DNA of 64,000 bases from Ignavibacteria bacterium (GTDB lineage: Bacteria; Bacteroidota; Ignavibacteria; Ch128b). Of the stretch, positions 1-5,812 are shown piece by piece; position 1 is the stretch's first letter, and every line of letters starts with the position of its first letter. The position numbers and the translations under genes were made by a program. The notes under the pieces are model-generated. The model was not told where the DNA came from. It made no database searches and was given only the letters and a program-made list of their open reading frames with translations. Location: the NCBI GenBank assembly GCA_013177855.1, contig JABLYA010000003.1:22804-86803 (forward strand), in the 5' to 3' direction.

Positions 1-1
1 T

Positions 2-262
2 GTATATGTAAAAAAGCTATGGGCGTCAATACCAAATTTAACAAGATTTAAGCTTACTAGTGAATATAATCAAGCTTATCCACTAATAGAAAGATTATTA
101 GTAAAATATAGATTAAACTTTTCAAATCTGTTTGAACCATTTTATTATGATAAAATTAATGAAGTTAGGAAAAAAGTAGCTAGTATCCTTAATGAATACT
201 ATAAAAAACATGTACATAAAGTAAGTACATATAATAGGAGTAAACTTGAAAAAGAAATTTAA
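2..262 (+). CDS. 5'-truncated gene, unknown function
   Basis: An open frame runs in from the left edge of the window and stops with TAA at 260-262, giving about 86 C-terminal residues. No start is visible, so this is the end of a gene that begins outside the window. The visible part is rich in Tyr, Leu and Lys (for example NLFEPFYYDKINEVRKK) and looks helical, with no membrane segment. It lies on the same strand as the following small genes and is separated from the next start by only 20 bases, so it is probably co-transcribed with them. I do not recognise the family. Confidence 0.5.
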   Translation, partial: VYVKKLWASIPNLTRFKLTSEYNQAYPLIERLLVKYRLNFSNLFEPFYYDKINEVRKKVASILNEYYKKHVHKVSTYNRSKLEKEI

Positions 263-282
263 ATATTAAAATCCATATCAAA

Positions 283-603
283 ATGGAAAATTACATAGAA
301 TATATCCAAATAATTGGATTAATCATTATTATAGTATTTTTAACGATCCCCATAATAAAACTAATTAAATTTGATGATGATGCTAAATACTTAGAAATGA
401 TTAAAGATTATAAGAAAATTAGTCAATCTATAAATAATTGTACTTCATTAAAAGAATTGGAATCTATAATAACTTCAGTACAATCCTTCAATATTAAGTA
501 TAGTTTAAATCCTACACTTAATTTTTACTGTGAAGTTTTAACAATGTTGTATTTTAGTAAAGCAAAAGAATTAGTAAATAGTGATAAAAAGAATAGATCT
601 TGA
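283..603 (+). CDS. small membrane-anchored protein, unknown function
   Basis: A 106-residue protein with one hydrophobic segment at about residues 7-27 (IQIIGLIIIIVFLTIP) followed by a polar, probably helical cytoplasmic part. It starts at ATG after an A-rich leader, as is usual in Bacteroidota phages. It belongs to the run of short + strand genes at the left of the window and overlaps a possible small gene at its 3' end. No family is recognised. The N-terminal hydrophobic stretch could be an uncleaved signal anchor. Confidence 0.6.
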   Translation: MENYIEYIQIIGLIIIIVFLTIPIIKLIKFDDDAKYLEMIKDYKKISQSINNCTSLKELESIITSVQSFNIKYSLNPTLNFYCEVLTMLYFSKAKELVNSDKKNRS

Positions 604-721
604 TATCAACAAAAAAGAATTTGCAAATATGCAAAAATGTTGTCAACAACACAATGCTTTATGGGATGCAATGGTAATGAAAAATGTTATGAATTATTAT
701 CAAAGCCTTAACATGTCATAA
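581..721 (+). CDS. possible small protein of 46 residues
   Basis: An open frame starts at GTG (581), overlapping the end of the previous gene, and ends with TAA at 719-721. A shorter version would start at ATG 629 (30 residues). The product is Met-, Asn- and Cys-rich (contains MQKCCQQHNALWDAMVMK) and looks helical. It fills the gap between two genes on the same strand, which is the main argument for it. Function is unknown and translation is uncertain. Confidence 0.35.
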   Translation: MIKRIDLDINKKEFANMQKCCQQHNALWDAMVMKNVMNYYQSLNMS

Positions 722-748
722 ATAAACAAATAATAATATTTGAAAAAT

Positions 749-1072
749 ATGAAACCAATTGTTCATAAATTATGTGAGTTTTTAATAACAAAAAAAATTT
801 ATCCAGATAGATTTTCCTTTAAAAGGACAAGAGCTGGAAAAATACAAAAACAACATGGGGCTTTTAGTTGGACTATGAATTGTCTTGAACCTGCATTTTT
901 TGAAATAAAATCACCCCATACTGTAAAAGAAATATTAGAAAACAAAGATAAAGTTTATTTTGTTGAGACAGCCGTAACTATACAAGTACTTATAAATTAT
1001 ACGGATGAAGATATAGTTGAAAATTATAAACCTTATAAAGCAGTTTATAAAGATAGAAACCACAAATCTTAA
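749..1072 (+). CDS. small hypothetical protein
   Basis: A 107-residue soluble protein. I chose the ATG at 749 (MKPIVHKLCEF) over an in-frame TTG nine bases upstream because the neighbouring genes start with ATG. The N-terminal half is basic (FSFKRTRAGKIQKQHGAFSW) and the C-terminal half is acidic and Tyr-rich. No membrane segment or known motif was found. It sits between a possible 46-residue gene and the DUF932 gene on the same strand. Confidence 0.55.
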   Translation: MKPIVHKLCEFLITKKIYPDRFSFKRTRAGKIQKQHGAFSWTMNCLEPAFFEIKSPHTVKEILENKDKVYFVETAVTIQVLINYTDEDIVENYKPYKAVYKDRNHKS

Positions 1073-1123
1073 ACTTTAAATTAAATTATGAAACTTAATT
1101 AATAAACTTTAAAATTTAAAACT

Positions 1124-2107
1124 ATGCACAATATTAACATAGAAGATGGTAAAGAAGCTTTCTTTTCATTAAAAGTACCAGCATGGCATAAATTAGGTAC
1201 TGTAGTTAATGAAGCTAAAACTAGCGATGAAGTTATAGAAATCGCTAATATGAATTATAAAGTAATTTTAATCCCTAATTATGTTAAATTACCTAATGAT
1301 TTTTATATAAAATCTGGTAGCTATTCAACTGTTAGACTTGAACCAAGAGCAGTAGTACTTGGAAATTCATTATCTAATAAATATACCGTATTAGAAAACA
1401 AAGAAGCTTTTAACTTTTTGGATTCTTTAGTTAATCAAAGAAATGATATTATTTATGAAACTGCTGGAGTTTTAGGAGATGGACAAATTTCATTTATAAC
1501 AGTTAAACTACCTTCATATATTAGAATTAATAACAGTGATGATATTATAGAAGATTACCTAATTTTTATAAATAGTTTTGATGGTAGCATGCCTGTAACT
1601 ATGTTTTTTAGCCCAATAAGAGTTGTATGTAACAATACTTTGAATCTAGCTTTGAGTTCATTTAAAAGAAATTATATTACTATAAGACATACCAAAAATA
1701 TAAAAGATAAATTAAGTGAAGGTAGAAATTTACTAAATTTGTCTTTAGCTTATTCAAAAACACTTCAAGAAATATTAGATAAATTTGCTAAAACTCCATT
1801 AAGTGACACTAAGGCTAATGAAATTATAACTAAAGTGTTTATTAAAAATGATGCTTTAGATGATAATATCGAAGAATTACCTACTAGAACACAAAATATT
1901 TTAAATCAAATTAATGAAGCTATCTATGTTGGCCCTGGTCAAGATAAATGGAGAGGTACAGCTCTTCATTTATATAATGGTATTACTACATACTTTCAAA
2001 ATACTAAAAAGTATAAAAGTTATGATAGAAAAATGAAAGGTATATTATGGGGAGATGAATATAAAAAATCCCAAAAAGTTGTAAATGAATTATTAAAACT
2101 TGTATAA
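1124..2107 (+). CDS. DUF932-family phage/plasmid-like protein
   Basis: A 327-residue protein. The N-terminal region, with PAWHKLGTVV at about residues 19-28, is the hallmark of the DUF932 (TIGR03299, phage/plasmid-like) family; members usually run 300-380 residues, so this looks full length. A further family-like stretch is SFDGSMPVTMFFSPIRVVCNN near residues 155-175. The biochemical role of DUF932 is unknown; members occur widely in phages and plasmids and are usually expressed outside the structural operon, as here. A strong intrinsic terminator follows 17 bases after the stop, so this gene probably ends a transcription unit. Confidence 0.75.
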   Translation: MHNINIEDGKEAFFSLKVPAWHKLGTVVNEAKTSDEVIEIANMNYKVILIPNYVKLPNDFYIKSGSYSTVRLEPRAVVLGNSLSNKYTVLENKEAFNFLDSLVNQRNDIIYETAGVLGDGQISFITVKLPSYIRINNSDDIIEDYLIFINSFDGSMPVTMFFSPIRVVCNNTLNLALSSFKRNYITIRHTKNIKDKLSEGRNLLNLSLAYSKTLQEILDKFAKTPLSDTKANEIITKVFIKNDALDDNIEELPTRTQNILNQINEAIYVGPGQDKWRGTALHLYNGITTYFQNTKKYKSYDRKMKGILWGDEYKKSQKVVNELLKLV

Positions 2108-2124
2108 ATAACAAATAATGTTTT

Positions 2125-2164
2125 GGGTAAGCATAATATTTTTTATGCTTACCCTATTTTATTT
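2125..2164 (+). terminator. Rho-independent terminator after the DUF932 gene
   Basis: A perfect 12-bp stem pairs 2125-2136 (GGGTAAGCATAA) with 2143-2154 (TTATGCTTACCC) around a 6-nt loop, followed by a T-rich run. It lies between the DUF932 stop and the next gene on the same strand, so it should end the upstream unit. The next gene then needs its own promoter or read-through. Confidence 0.85.
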
Positions 2165-2178
2165 AAAATTTAAAAACT

Positions 2179-3192
2179 ATGATCACAATAAATATACCTG
2201 CAAACTGGACAGAAACTGAGCAAATCTTAAATCAGTTAACAGGAGTAAGATTAGGAATACCTACTACAGTGTTAGCACCTAAAGGATGGTTATTTAGAGT
2301 ACCAAGTCCTACTGGATCAGCACTTGATATAAGTAATAAGGAAAAATTTATTGAAAGGTTTAGACATAAAATTGAAGGTAAGCATACTATGACAGGAAAA
2401 AACGCTTCTGCTGATGCAACAATACGTGTAATTGAAGATTTCACAACAGCAGATGGAAAACTAAATGTAACTAAAGAAAAAGTAGACAAGATAGTTGATG
2501 AACTAAATTCTATTAGCAAATCAAAAGTAAAGGGTGTTAATATTTATTCTAAATCGAATGATATTTTAGGTAGAAGATTAACAAATCCTAATTGGGGTGC
2601 TAAAGATTTGATGGATGTTGAAAGACCATATAAAGCTAATCAAGCAAAAGTAACGGCCCCGCATCTTTCTCCAGAAGAAGCTTTAAGATATGATATGAAT
2701 TTAATGTATAAATTACAAGTTAAAAAGTTTAGACGTAATCCAGAATTAATCGATGAAATAAATGAAAGAGGTGGATTACAATTTATACTAAATAGTGAGC
2801 ATATCGTAGGTGTTAAAGGTAGTAGATGGGAAGGTAAAGGATTAAATAGTAATTTTATCAAAGTACTTGCCGCATCTTATACTACTGTAGCAAAAGAATT
2901 AAATAAGTTTGTAGAATCACCTCAATCAAATACTATCACTTTGAAAATATCTGGTAATGATATACAAACATTAAAAAACCGTGGTTATACTCAAGAACAA
3001 ATAAATGAGTTTGTATATAATTTATTAAAAGCAATAATGTCATCACCTAAACTTCAAGTTAAAATAGGTTTAATAATATATGATGAAGGAACAGGTGTTG
3101 ATGAAGCTGTAACCAAAGCTGCTACTAGATTAGGAATACCCGTTACTAAAGAAATTAAAAACAAAAAATTAAATATGTTGGAAGGAGGATAA
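2179..3192 (+). CDS. hypothetical protein with SLOG-like sequence at both ends
   Basis: A 337-residue soluble protein. The last 50 residues include IGLIIYDEGTGVDEAVTKAA followed by TRLGIPVT, a pattern like the nucleotide-binding loop of SLOG/DprA-like Rossmann folds (strand, Gly-rich loop, helix, second strand). The first 60 residues contain LGIPTTVLAPKGWLFR and ISNKEKFIERF, which resemble the second half of such a domain. The middle (residues about 165-245, with SRWEGKGLNSNF) I cannot assign. The C-terminus ends in another frame inside a TnpB-like remnant, so the protein may have been shortened by a past insertion. The SLOG reading is inference from motif shape; no enzymatic role is claimed. 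Confidence 0.55.
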   Translation: MITINIPANWTETEQILNQLTGVRLGIPTTVLAPKGWLFRVPSPTGSALDISNKEKFIERFRHKIEGKHTMTGKNASADATIRVIEDFTTADGKLNVTKEKVDKIVDELNSISKSKVKGVNIYSKSNDILGRRLTNPNWGAKDLMDVERPYKANQAKVTAPHLSPEEALRYDMNLMYKLQVKKFRRNPELIDEINERGGLQFILNSEHIVGVKGSRWEGKGLNSNFIKVLAASYTTVAKELNKFVESPQSNTITLKISGNDIQTLKNRGYTQEQINEFVYNLLKAIMSSPKLQVKIGLIIYDEGTGVDEAVTKAATRLGIPVTKEIKNKKLNMLEGG

Positions 3193-3371
3193 GTCGTGGC
3201 TTGTTTAAGAGCAAGGATGGAATAATCATCAATGCAGATATTAATGGTAGTGGAAACATAATGCGAAAGGCAATCCCAAACTGCTTTGATGCAAATGGGA
3301 TAGAGGGCTTTGTAGTAAGTCCAGTAAGATTAAATCCAAAAGGATTTAATCCTTACAAACAAGTTTCATAG
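3159..3371 (+). pseudogene. tnpB: TnpB (IS200/IS605 OrfB) C-terminal remnant
   Basis: In a frame different from the gene it overlaps, positions 3177-3371 encode RRISRGLFKSKDG, then INADINGSGNIMRKAIP, then GIEGFVVSPVRLNPKG and a stop. This matches the C-terminal end of TnpB-type RNA-guided nucleases, including the INADxNGxxNI segment that holds the last catalytic Asp. The frame is closed upstream at 3156-3158, and the remaining roughly 300 or more residues expected of TnpB are absent, so this is a decayed fragment. No TnpA is visible. It implies a past IS605-type insertion next to the preceding gene. Confidence 0.75.
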
Positions 3372-3391
3372 TGCTATAAAATACTATGAAA
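3364..3391 (+). repeat. hairpin just past the TnpB remnant
   Basis: A perfect 9-bp inverted repeat, TTTCATAGT (3364-3372) and ACTATGAAA (3383-3391), flanks a 10-nt loop and overlaps the remnant's stop codon. IS200/IS605 elements carry sub-terminal hairpins at their right end, and TnpB guide RNAs are read from this region. The hairpin is seen directly; its origin as an element end is inference. It could also act as a weak terminator. Confidence 0.45.
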
Positions 3392-3453
3392 TTTGATACT
3401 ATAAAGATAATTTAGGTAATGAATACATAAGAAAAATATCACAAGGCAAAAAT

Positions 3454-3807
3454 ATGTCAAGTACCGCTAATCACAGCACCGACAATGACGACAATATGTT
3501 ATTATTTGTTGGGGTTTCTCGAATCAAAGCGGAAGGAACGAGAAACTCCTATTGGGTGAAAAACATAAACTATAACAAAAATTGGACTTTAGAAAAAAGG
3601 GAATTCGGCGAGCCTATAAAAATATATGGCTGGTTTGAAGAAGTTTCATTTGGGGAAAAGAAAGGTAAGTTAAAAGTAGTAGTTCCACAGTTATCCGATG
3701 AAGATGGTAATGATTGTCGAATTATTGGTTATTTTGACGATGAAGTTACTTGTATGAGTATCATTCTACAAGAAAATCATCCTGATTATGGAGGGATATT
3801 TATTTAG
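3454..3807 (+). CDS. hypothetical protein downstream of the TnpB remnant
   Basis: A 117-residue protein starting at ATG 3454; a later ATG (3496) would remove a polar N-terminal tail rich in Ser, Asn and Asp. The core appears beta-rich with alternating charged and hydrophobic residues (WTLEKREFGEPIKIYGWFEE). Base composition is visibly richer in G and C than most of the window, which fits recent acquisition together with the adjacent TnpB remnant. No family is recognised. Confidence 0.55.
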   Translation: MSSTANHSTDNDDNMLLFVGVSRIKAEGTRNSYWVKNINYNKNWTLEKREFGEPIKIYGWFEEVSFGEKKGKLKVVVPQLSDEDGNDCRIIGYFDDEVTCMSIILQENHPDYGGIFI

Positions 3808-3832
3808 CTCTACTAATAACTAAAAAACAAAA

Positions 3833-3931
3833 ATGCGTTGTGAATTGATTACATTTTGTATTTTTATGCCTGGCTTTACAGCTATATATTGCTACAGCAA
3901 AAAAGATATATGGGAAAAATATTTAAAATAA
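3833..3931 (+). CDS. possible 32-residue hydrophobic peptide
   Basis: A short frame from ATG 3833 to TAA 3929-3931 encodes a small peptide with a hydrophobic, Cys-containing N-terminal half (LITFCIFMPGFTAIYCY) and a charged tail. It fills a 157-base gap between two same-strand genes. Nothing but placement and an A-rich leader supports it. Confidence 0.3.
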   Translation: MRCELITFCIFMPGFTAIYCYSKKDIWEKYLK

Positions 3932-3964
3932 AACAAATACAAACACATTAAAAATAATTAAACT

Positions 3965-4255
3965 ATGCCAACATTTAATAATGTAAAAATAGAAATAATT
4001 CAAAACATAGATGTTGATTTTGAAGTATACTGCAATACTTGTGGAAAAGGACTTTGTAGTGAAAGCTATACAAAGGTAAATAATAATAATGGATACTTAC
4101 AATTATTTGTGAATGCTTGTCCATATTGTATAGAAGAAATAAATATGGAGATTAAAAAACTTTTACAAGAAAAAAATGAAGAGATTGAAATACTTCAAAC
4201 TGAAATAGATAAGTTACAAAATGAAATTTATGAATTAAGACAACAAATAAAATAA
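3965..4255 (+). CDS. zinc-ribbon protein with C-terminal coiled coil
   Basis: A 96-residue protein. Cysteines C23/C26 (CNTC), C31 and the pair C52/C55 (CPYC) form a treble-clef or zinc-ribbon-like set of ligands. Residues about 60-96 form a Glu/Lys/Leu-rich coiled coil (KLLQEKNEEIEILQTEIDKL), suggesting a dimer. It ends 2 bases before the next start, and the next gene also carries zinc-binding cysteines. The role is unknown; a small nucleic-acid-binding or adaptor protein is plausible. Confidence 0.65.
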   Translation: MPTFNNVKIEIIQNIDVDFEVYCNTCGKGLCSESYTKVNNNNGYLQLFVNACPYCIEEINMEIKKLLQEKNEEIEILQTEIDKLQNEIYELRQQIK

Positions 4256-4257
4256 CC

Positions 4258-4530
4258 ATGAACACAACAGTTATAATTATAATATTTATCTTTGCTTTTA
4301 TGTCTATAATATTATTTATTATGTTATGGACATTGATTAAAAGTTTACATCGTTTAAATAAAAAAGATAAATCTAATTATTTTAATACTATTTATAAATG
4401 CCCCGTATGTATGGGAAGTGGATTAGTTCCTAATGGATTTTATTTAAACGCTTTCAATAATACCACATCACAAGTTACTTCAGAAAAATGTAGAACTTGT
4501 AATGGTAGTGGAATAATTAGTAAATATTAA
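4258..4530 (+). CDS. membrane protein with DnaJ-type zinc motifs
   Basis: A 90-residue protein with a strong transmembrane segment (residues 4-28) and two CxxCxGxG motifs, CPVCMGSG (48-55) and CRTCNGSG (78-85). This is the half-site arrangement of the DnaJ central zinc finger, here reduced to two repeats that together could bind one zinc ion. No J domain is present, so it is not a co-chaperone. It is tightly linked to the preceding zinc-ribbon gene. Many small phage proteins carry this minimal motif without a known function. Confidence 0.65.
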   Translation: MNTTVIIIIFIFAFMSIILFIMLWTLIKSLHRLNKKDKSNYFNTIYKCPVCMGSGLVPNGFYLNAFNNTTSQVTSEKCRTCNGSGIISKY

Positions 4531-4547
4531 TTTTTAACATTAAAGTT

Positions 4548-4769
4548 ATGAAAGAACAAACAAATAAACTTAATGAGCATTATCTTCCTTTACTTGATTA
4601 TTTTTATCTTGAATATGGTTTAAAACTGACCCAAGAAGAAATGGATAGAATAATTAAGTTAGCTATTAAAGTTCAAAATAGTATTGATTTAATTACACAT
4701 AAAAATAAAAACATGATTAATTGGAATTATTCTTCAAAACTACCTCCATTATATGGAGAAAACATTTAA
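4548..4769 (+). CDS. small hypothetical helical protein
   Basis: A 73-residue protein, largely helical at the N-terminus (LTQEEMDRIIKLAIKVQNSI), with no Cys cluster or membrane segment. It follows the DnaJ-motif gene by 17 bases and precedes the glucosaminidase gene by 12 bases, so the three are probably co-transcribed. I do not recognise it. Confidence 0.55.
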   Translation: MKEQTNKLNEHYLPLLDYFYLEYGLKLTQEEMDRIIKLAIKVQNSIDLITHKNKNMINWNYSSKLPPLYGENI

Positions 4770-4781
4770 ATCGAATTAAAT

Positions 4782-5330
4782 ATGATAGGCAAAAAGTATT
4801 TAATCATTGATGAAAGTACACTAGAAGCCGTAGAAAAACGGTTAATTAGTATTAAATCTATAATAGTATTGTTTGTGTCAATATTTATAATTAATCTTAC
4901 TTTACTATTTATAGTATCTTCAAGAGAAGTAATATACGTAAGTGGTGAAAAATCTATTACAATAGTATCCCATGATAGATTTTCAAAAGAAGAGTTAAAA
5001 GCTTATATTGATAAACTTAATATTATATTTCCTGATATTGTCTATAAGCAAGCTATATTAGAAACTAACAATTTTCAAAGTAGTATATTCATTGAAAATA
5101 ATAACTTGTTTGGAATGAAGATAGCTATAAATAGACCTACTACAAGTATTGGAGTAAATAAAGATCATGCTGTTTATGAGAATTGGAGACAGTCTGTTAT
5201 AGATTATGCTTTGTTTCAAACAAGTTATGCAAGGAATATTACTAACGAAGAAGATTATTATAACTTTTTGAAAAATTATGCTGAAGACAGTTTATACGTT
5301 TACAAACTAAAACAAATAAAATCTAAATAA
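4782..5330 (+). CDS. membrane-anchored glucosaminidase-like lysin
   Basis: A 182-residue protein with a single N-terminal membrane anchor (about residues 25-46) and an extracytoplasmic domain of the N-acetylglucosaminidase/FlgJ type. Family marks visible are YKQAILETN with the probable catalytic Glu at 94, then NNNLFGMK (106-113), and VYENWRQSVIDYALF (131-145). The family cleaves the glycan strands of peptidoglycan. The orientation (anchor first, no cleavable signal) suggests a wall-tethered enzyme in the host membrane. It lies in the accessory + strand block, away from the CHAP endolysin at 36935-37441, so the phage appears to encode two cell-wall enzymes. An accessory role in lysis or cell-wall remodelling is inference. 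Confidence 0.75.
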   Translation: MIGKKYLIIDESTLEAVEKRLISIKSIIVLFVSIFIINLTLLFIVSSREVIYVSGEKSITIVSHDRFSKEELKAYIDKLNIIFPDIVYKQAILETNNFQSSIFIENNNLFGMKIAINRPTTSIGVNKDHAVYENWRQSVIDYALFQTSYARNITNEEDYYNFLKNYAEDSLYVYKLKQIKSK

Positions 5331-5352
5331 AGTTACAGAGTAAAAATTTTAC

Positions 5353-5360
5353 TATATTTG
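5353..5360 (+). promoter_or_regulatory. candidate Bacteroidota -7 promoter box
   Basis: TATATTTG matches the Bacteroidota -7 consensus TAnnTTTG and lies in an intergenic gap just upstream of two hairpins and the gene at 5483. A convincing -33 TTTG is not seen. In such AT-rich DNA the box occurs often by chance, so the context rather than the match carries the call. Confidence 0.5.
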
Positions 5361-5365
5361 TAGCC

Positions 5366-5450
5366 ATAATTTATTTTATAGTGTGGGCTATAACTGTGGG
5401 TTTTTGGTCACGATTTTAAATAGGCCTGTAGGGATACACGCCTATTTTAT
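5366..5450 (+). ncRNA. structured leader or small RNA candidate
   Basis: The 152-base gap between 5330 and 5483 holds two hairpins downstream of the promoter box. The first pairs TATAG (5377-5381) with CTATA (5388-5392). The second pairs AAATAGGC (5418-5425) with GCCTATTT (5440-5447) and continues, past one mismatch, as TGTA/TACA closed by a GGGA tetraloop of GNRA type. A T-rich stretch follows. This could be a short stand-alone RNA with its own terminator, or a leader that controls the next gene. It matches no RNA family I know. Confidence 0.4.
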
Positions 5451-5482
5451 CTTTATTATTAACCTTTTAAAACTTATATACA

Positions 5483-5707
5483 ATGTACAAAAAACCATCT
5501 GATATTAAAAAAACAATAGTAATAGAAGAAACAGATTTAACTAAAACACAAATTAATTATTCATTTTATGAAGATTTTAACGTACTTGTAATTACAAAAC
5601 AATTTGTAGTTAAAGATTCTGATATTATTATGGGAAGTGAAAGTATGAGTTTACCTTTAAATGTGATTAAAGAAATTTATAGCGATTTCTTTGTATTTCT
5701 TGAATAA
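5483..5707 (+). CDS. small hypothetical protein after the structured RNA
   Basis: A 74-residue acidic, probably beta-rich soluble protein, last gene of the left + strand block. It begins at ATG 33 bases after the hairpin element and ends 1 base before a strong bidirectional terminator. Its isolation behind its own promoter and hairpins makes it a one-gene unit, possibly controlled by the leader. The family is not recognised. Confidence 0.6.
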   Translation: MYKKPSDIKKTIVIEETDLTKTQINYSFYEDFNVLVITKQFVVKDSDIIMGSESMSLPLNVIKEIYSDFFVFLE

Positions 5708-5708
5708 T

Positions 5709-5745
5709 AAAAAGCTGCCTCAAAAATTGGGGCAGCTTTTTCTTT
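5709..5745 (+). terminator. bidirectional terminator between converging gene blocks
   Basis: AAAAGCTGCC pairs with GGCAGCTTTT around a short loop, with A-runs on the left and T-runs on the right, so the hairpin can stop transcription from both directions. It sits exactly where the + strand block ends (5707) and the minus-strand late block ends (5813). Confidence 0.9.
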
Positions 5746-5812
5746 AATGAAAAAAAATTTGTGGCTTCGTTCAGATTGTATTGTTAAAACATAATCTTAT
5801 ATTATTTATTCT

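Noticed and set aside
3159..3371. An intact, active IS605 element
   Set aside because: Only the last about 65 residues of TnpB are present, with an upstream stop and no TnpA.
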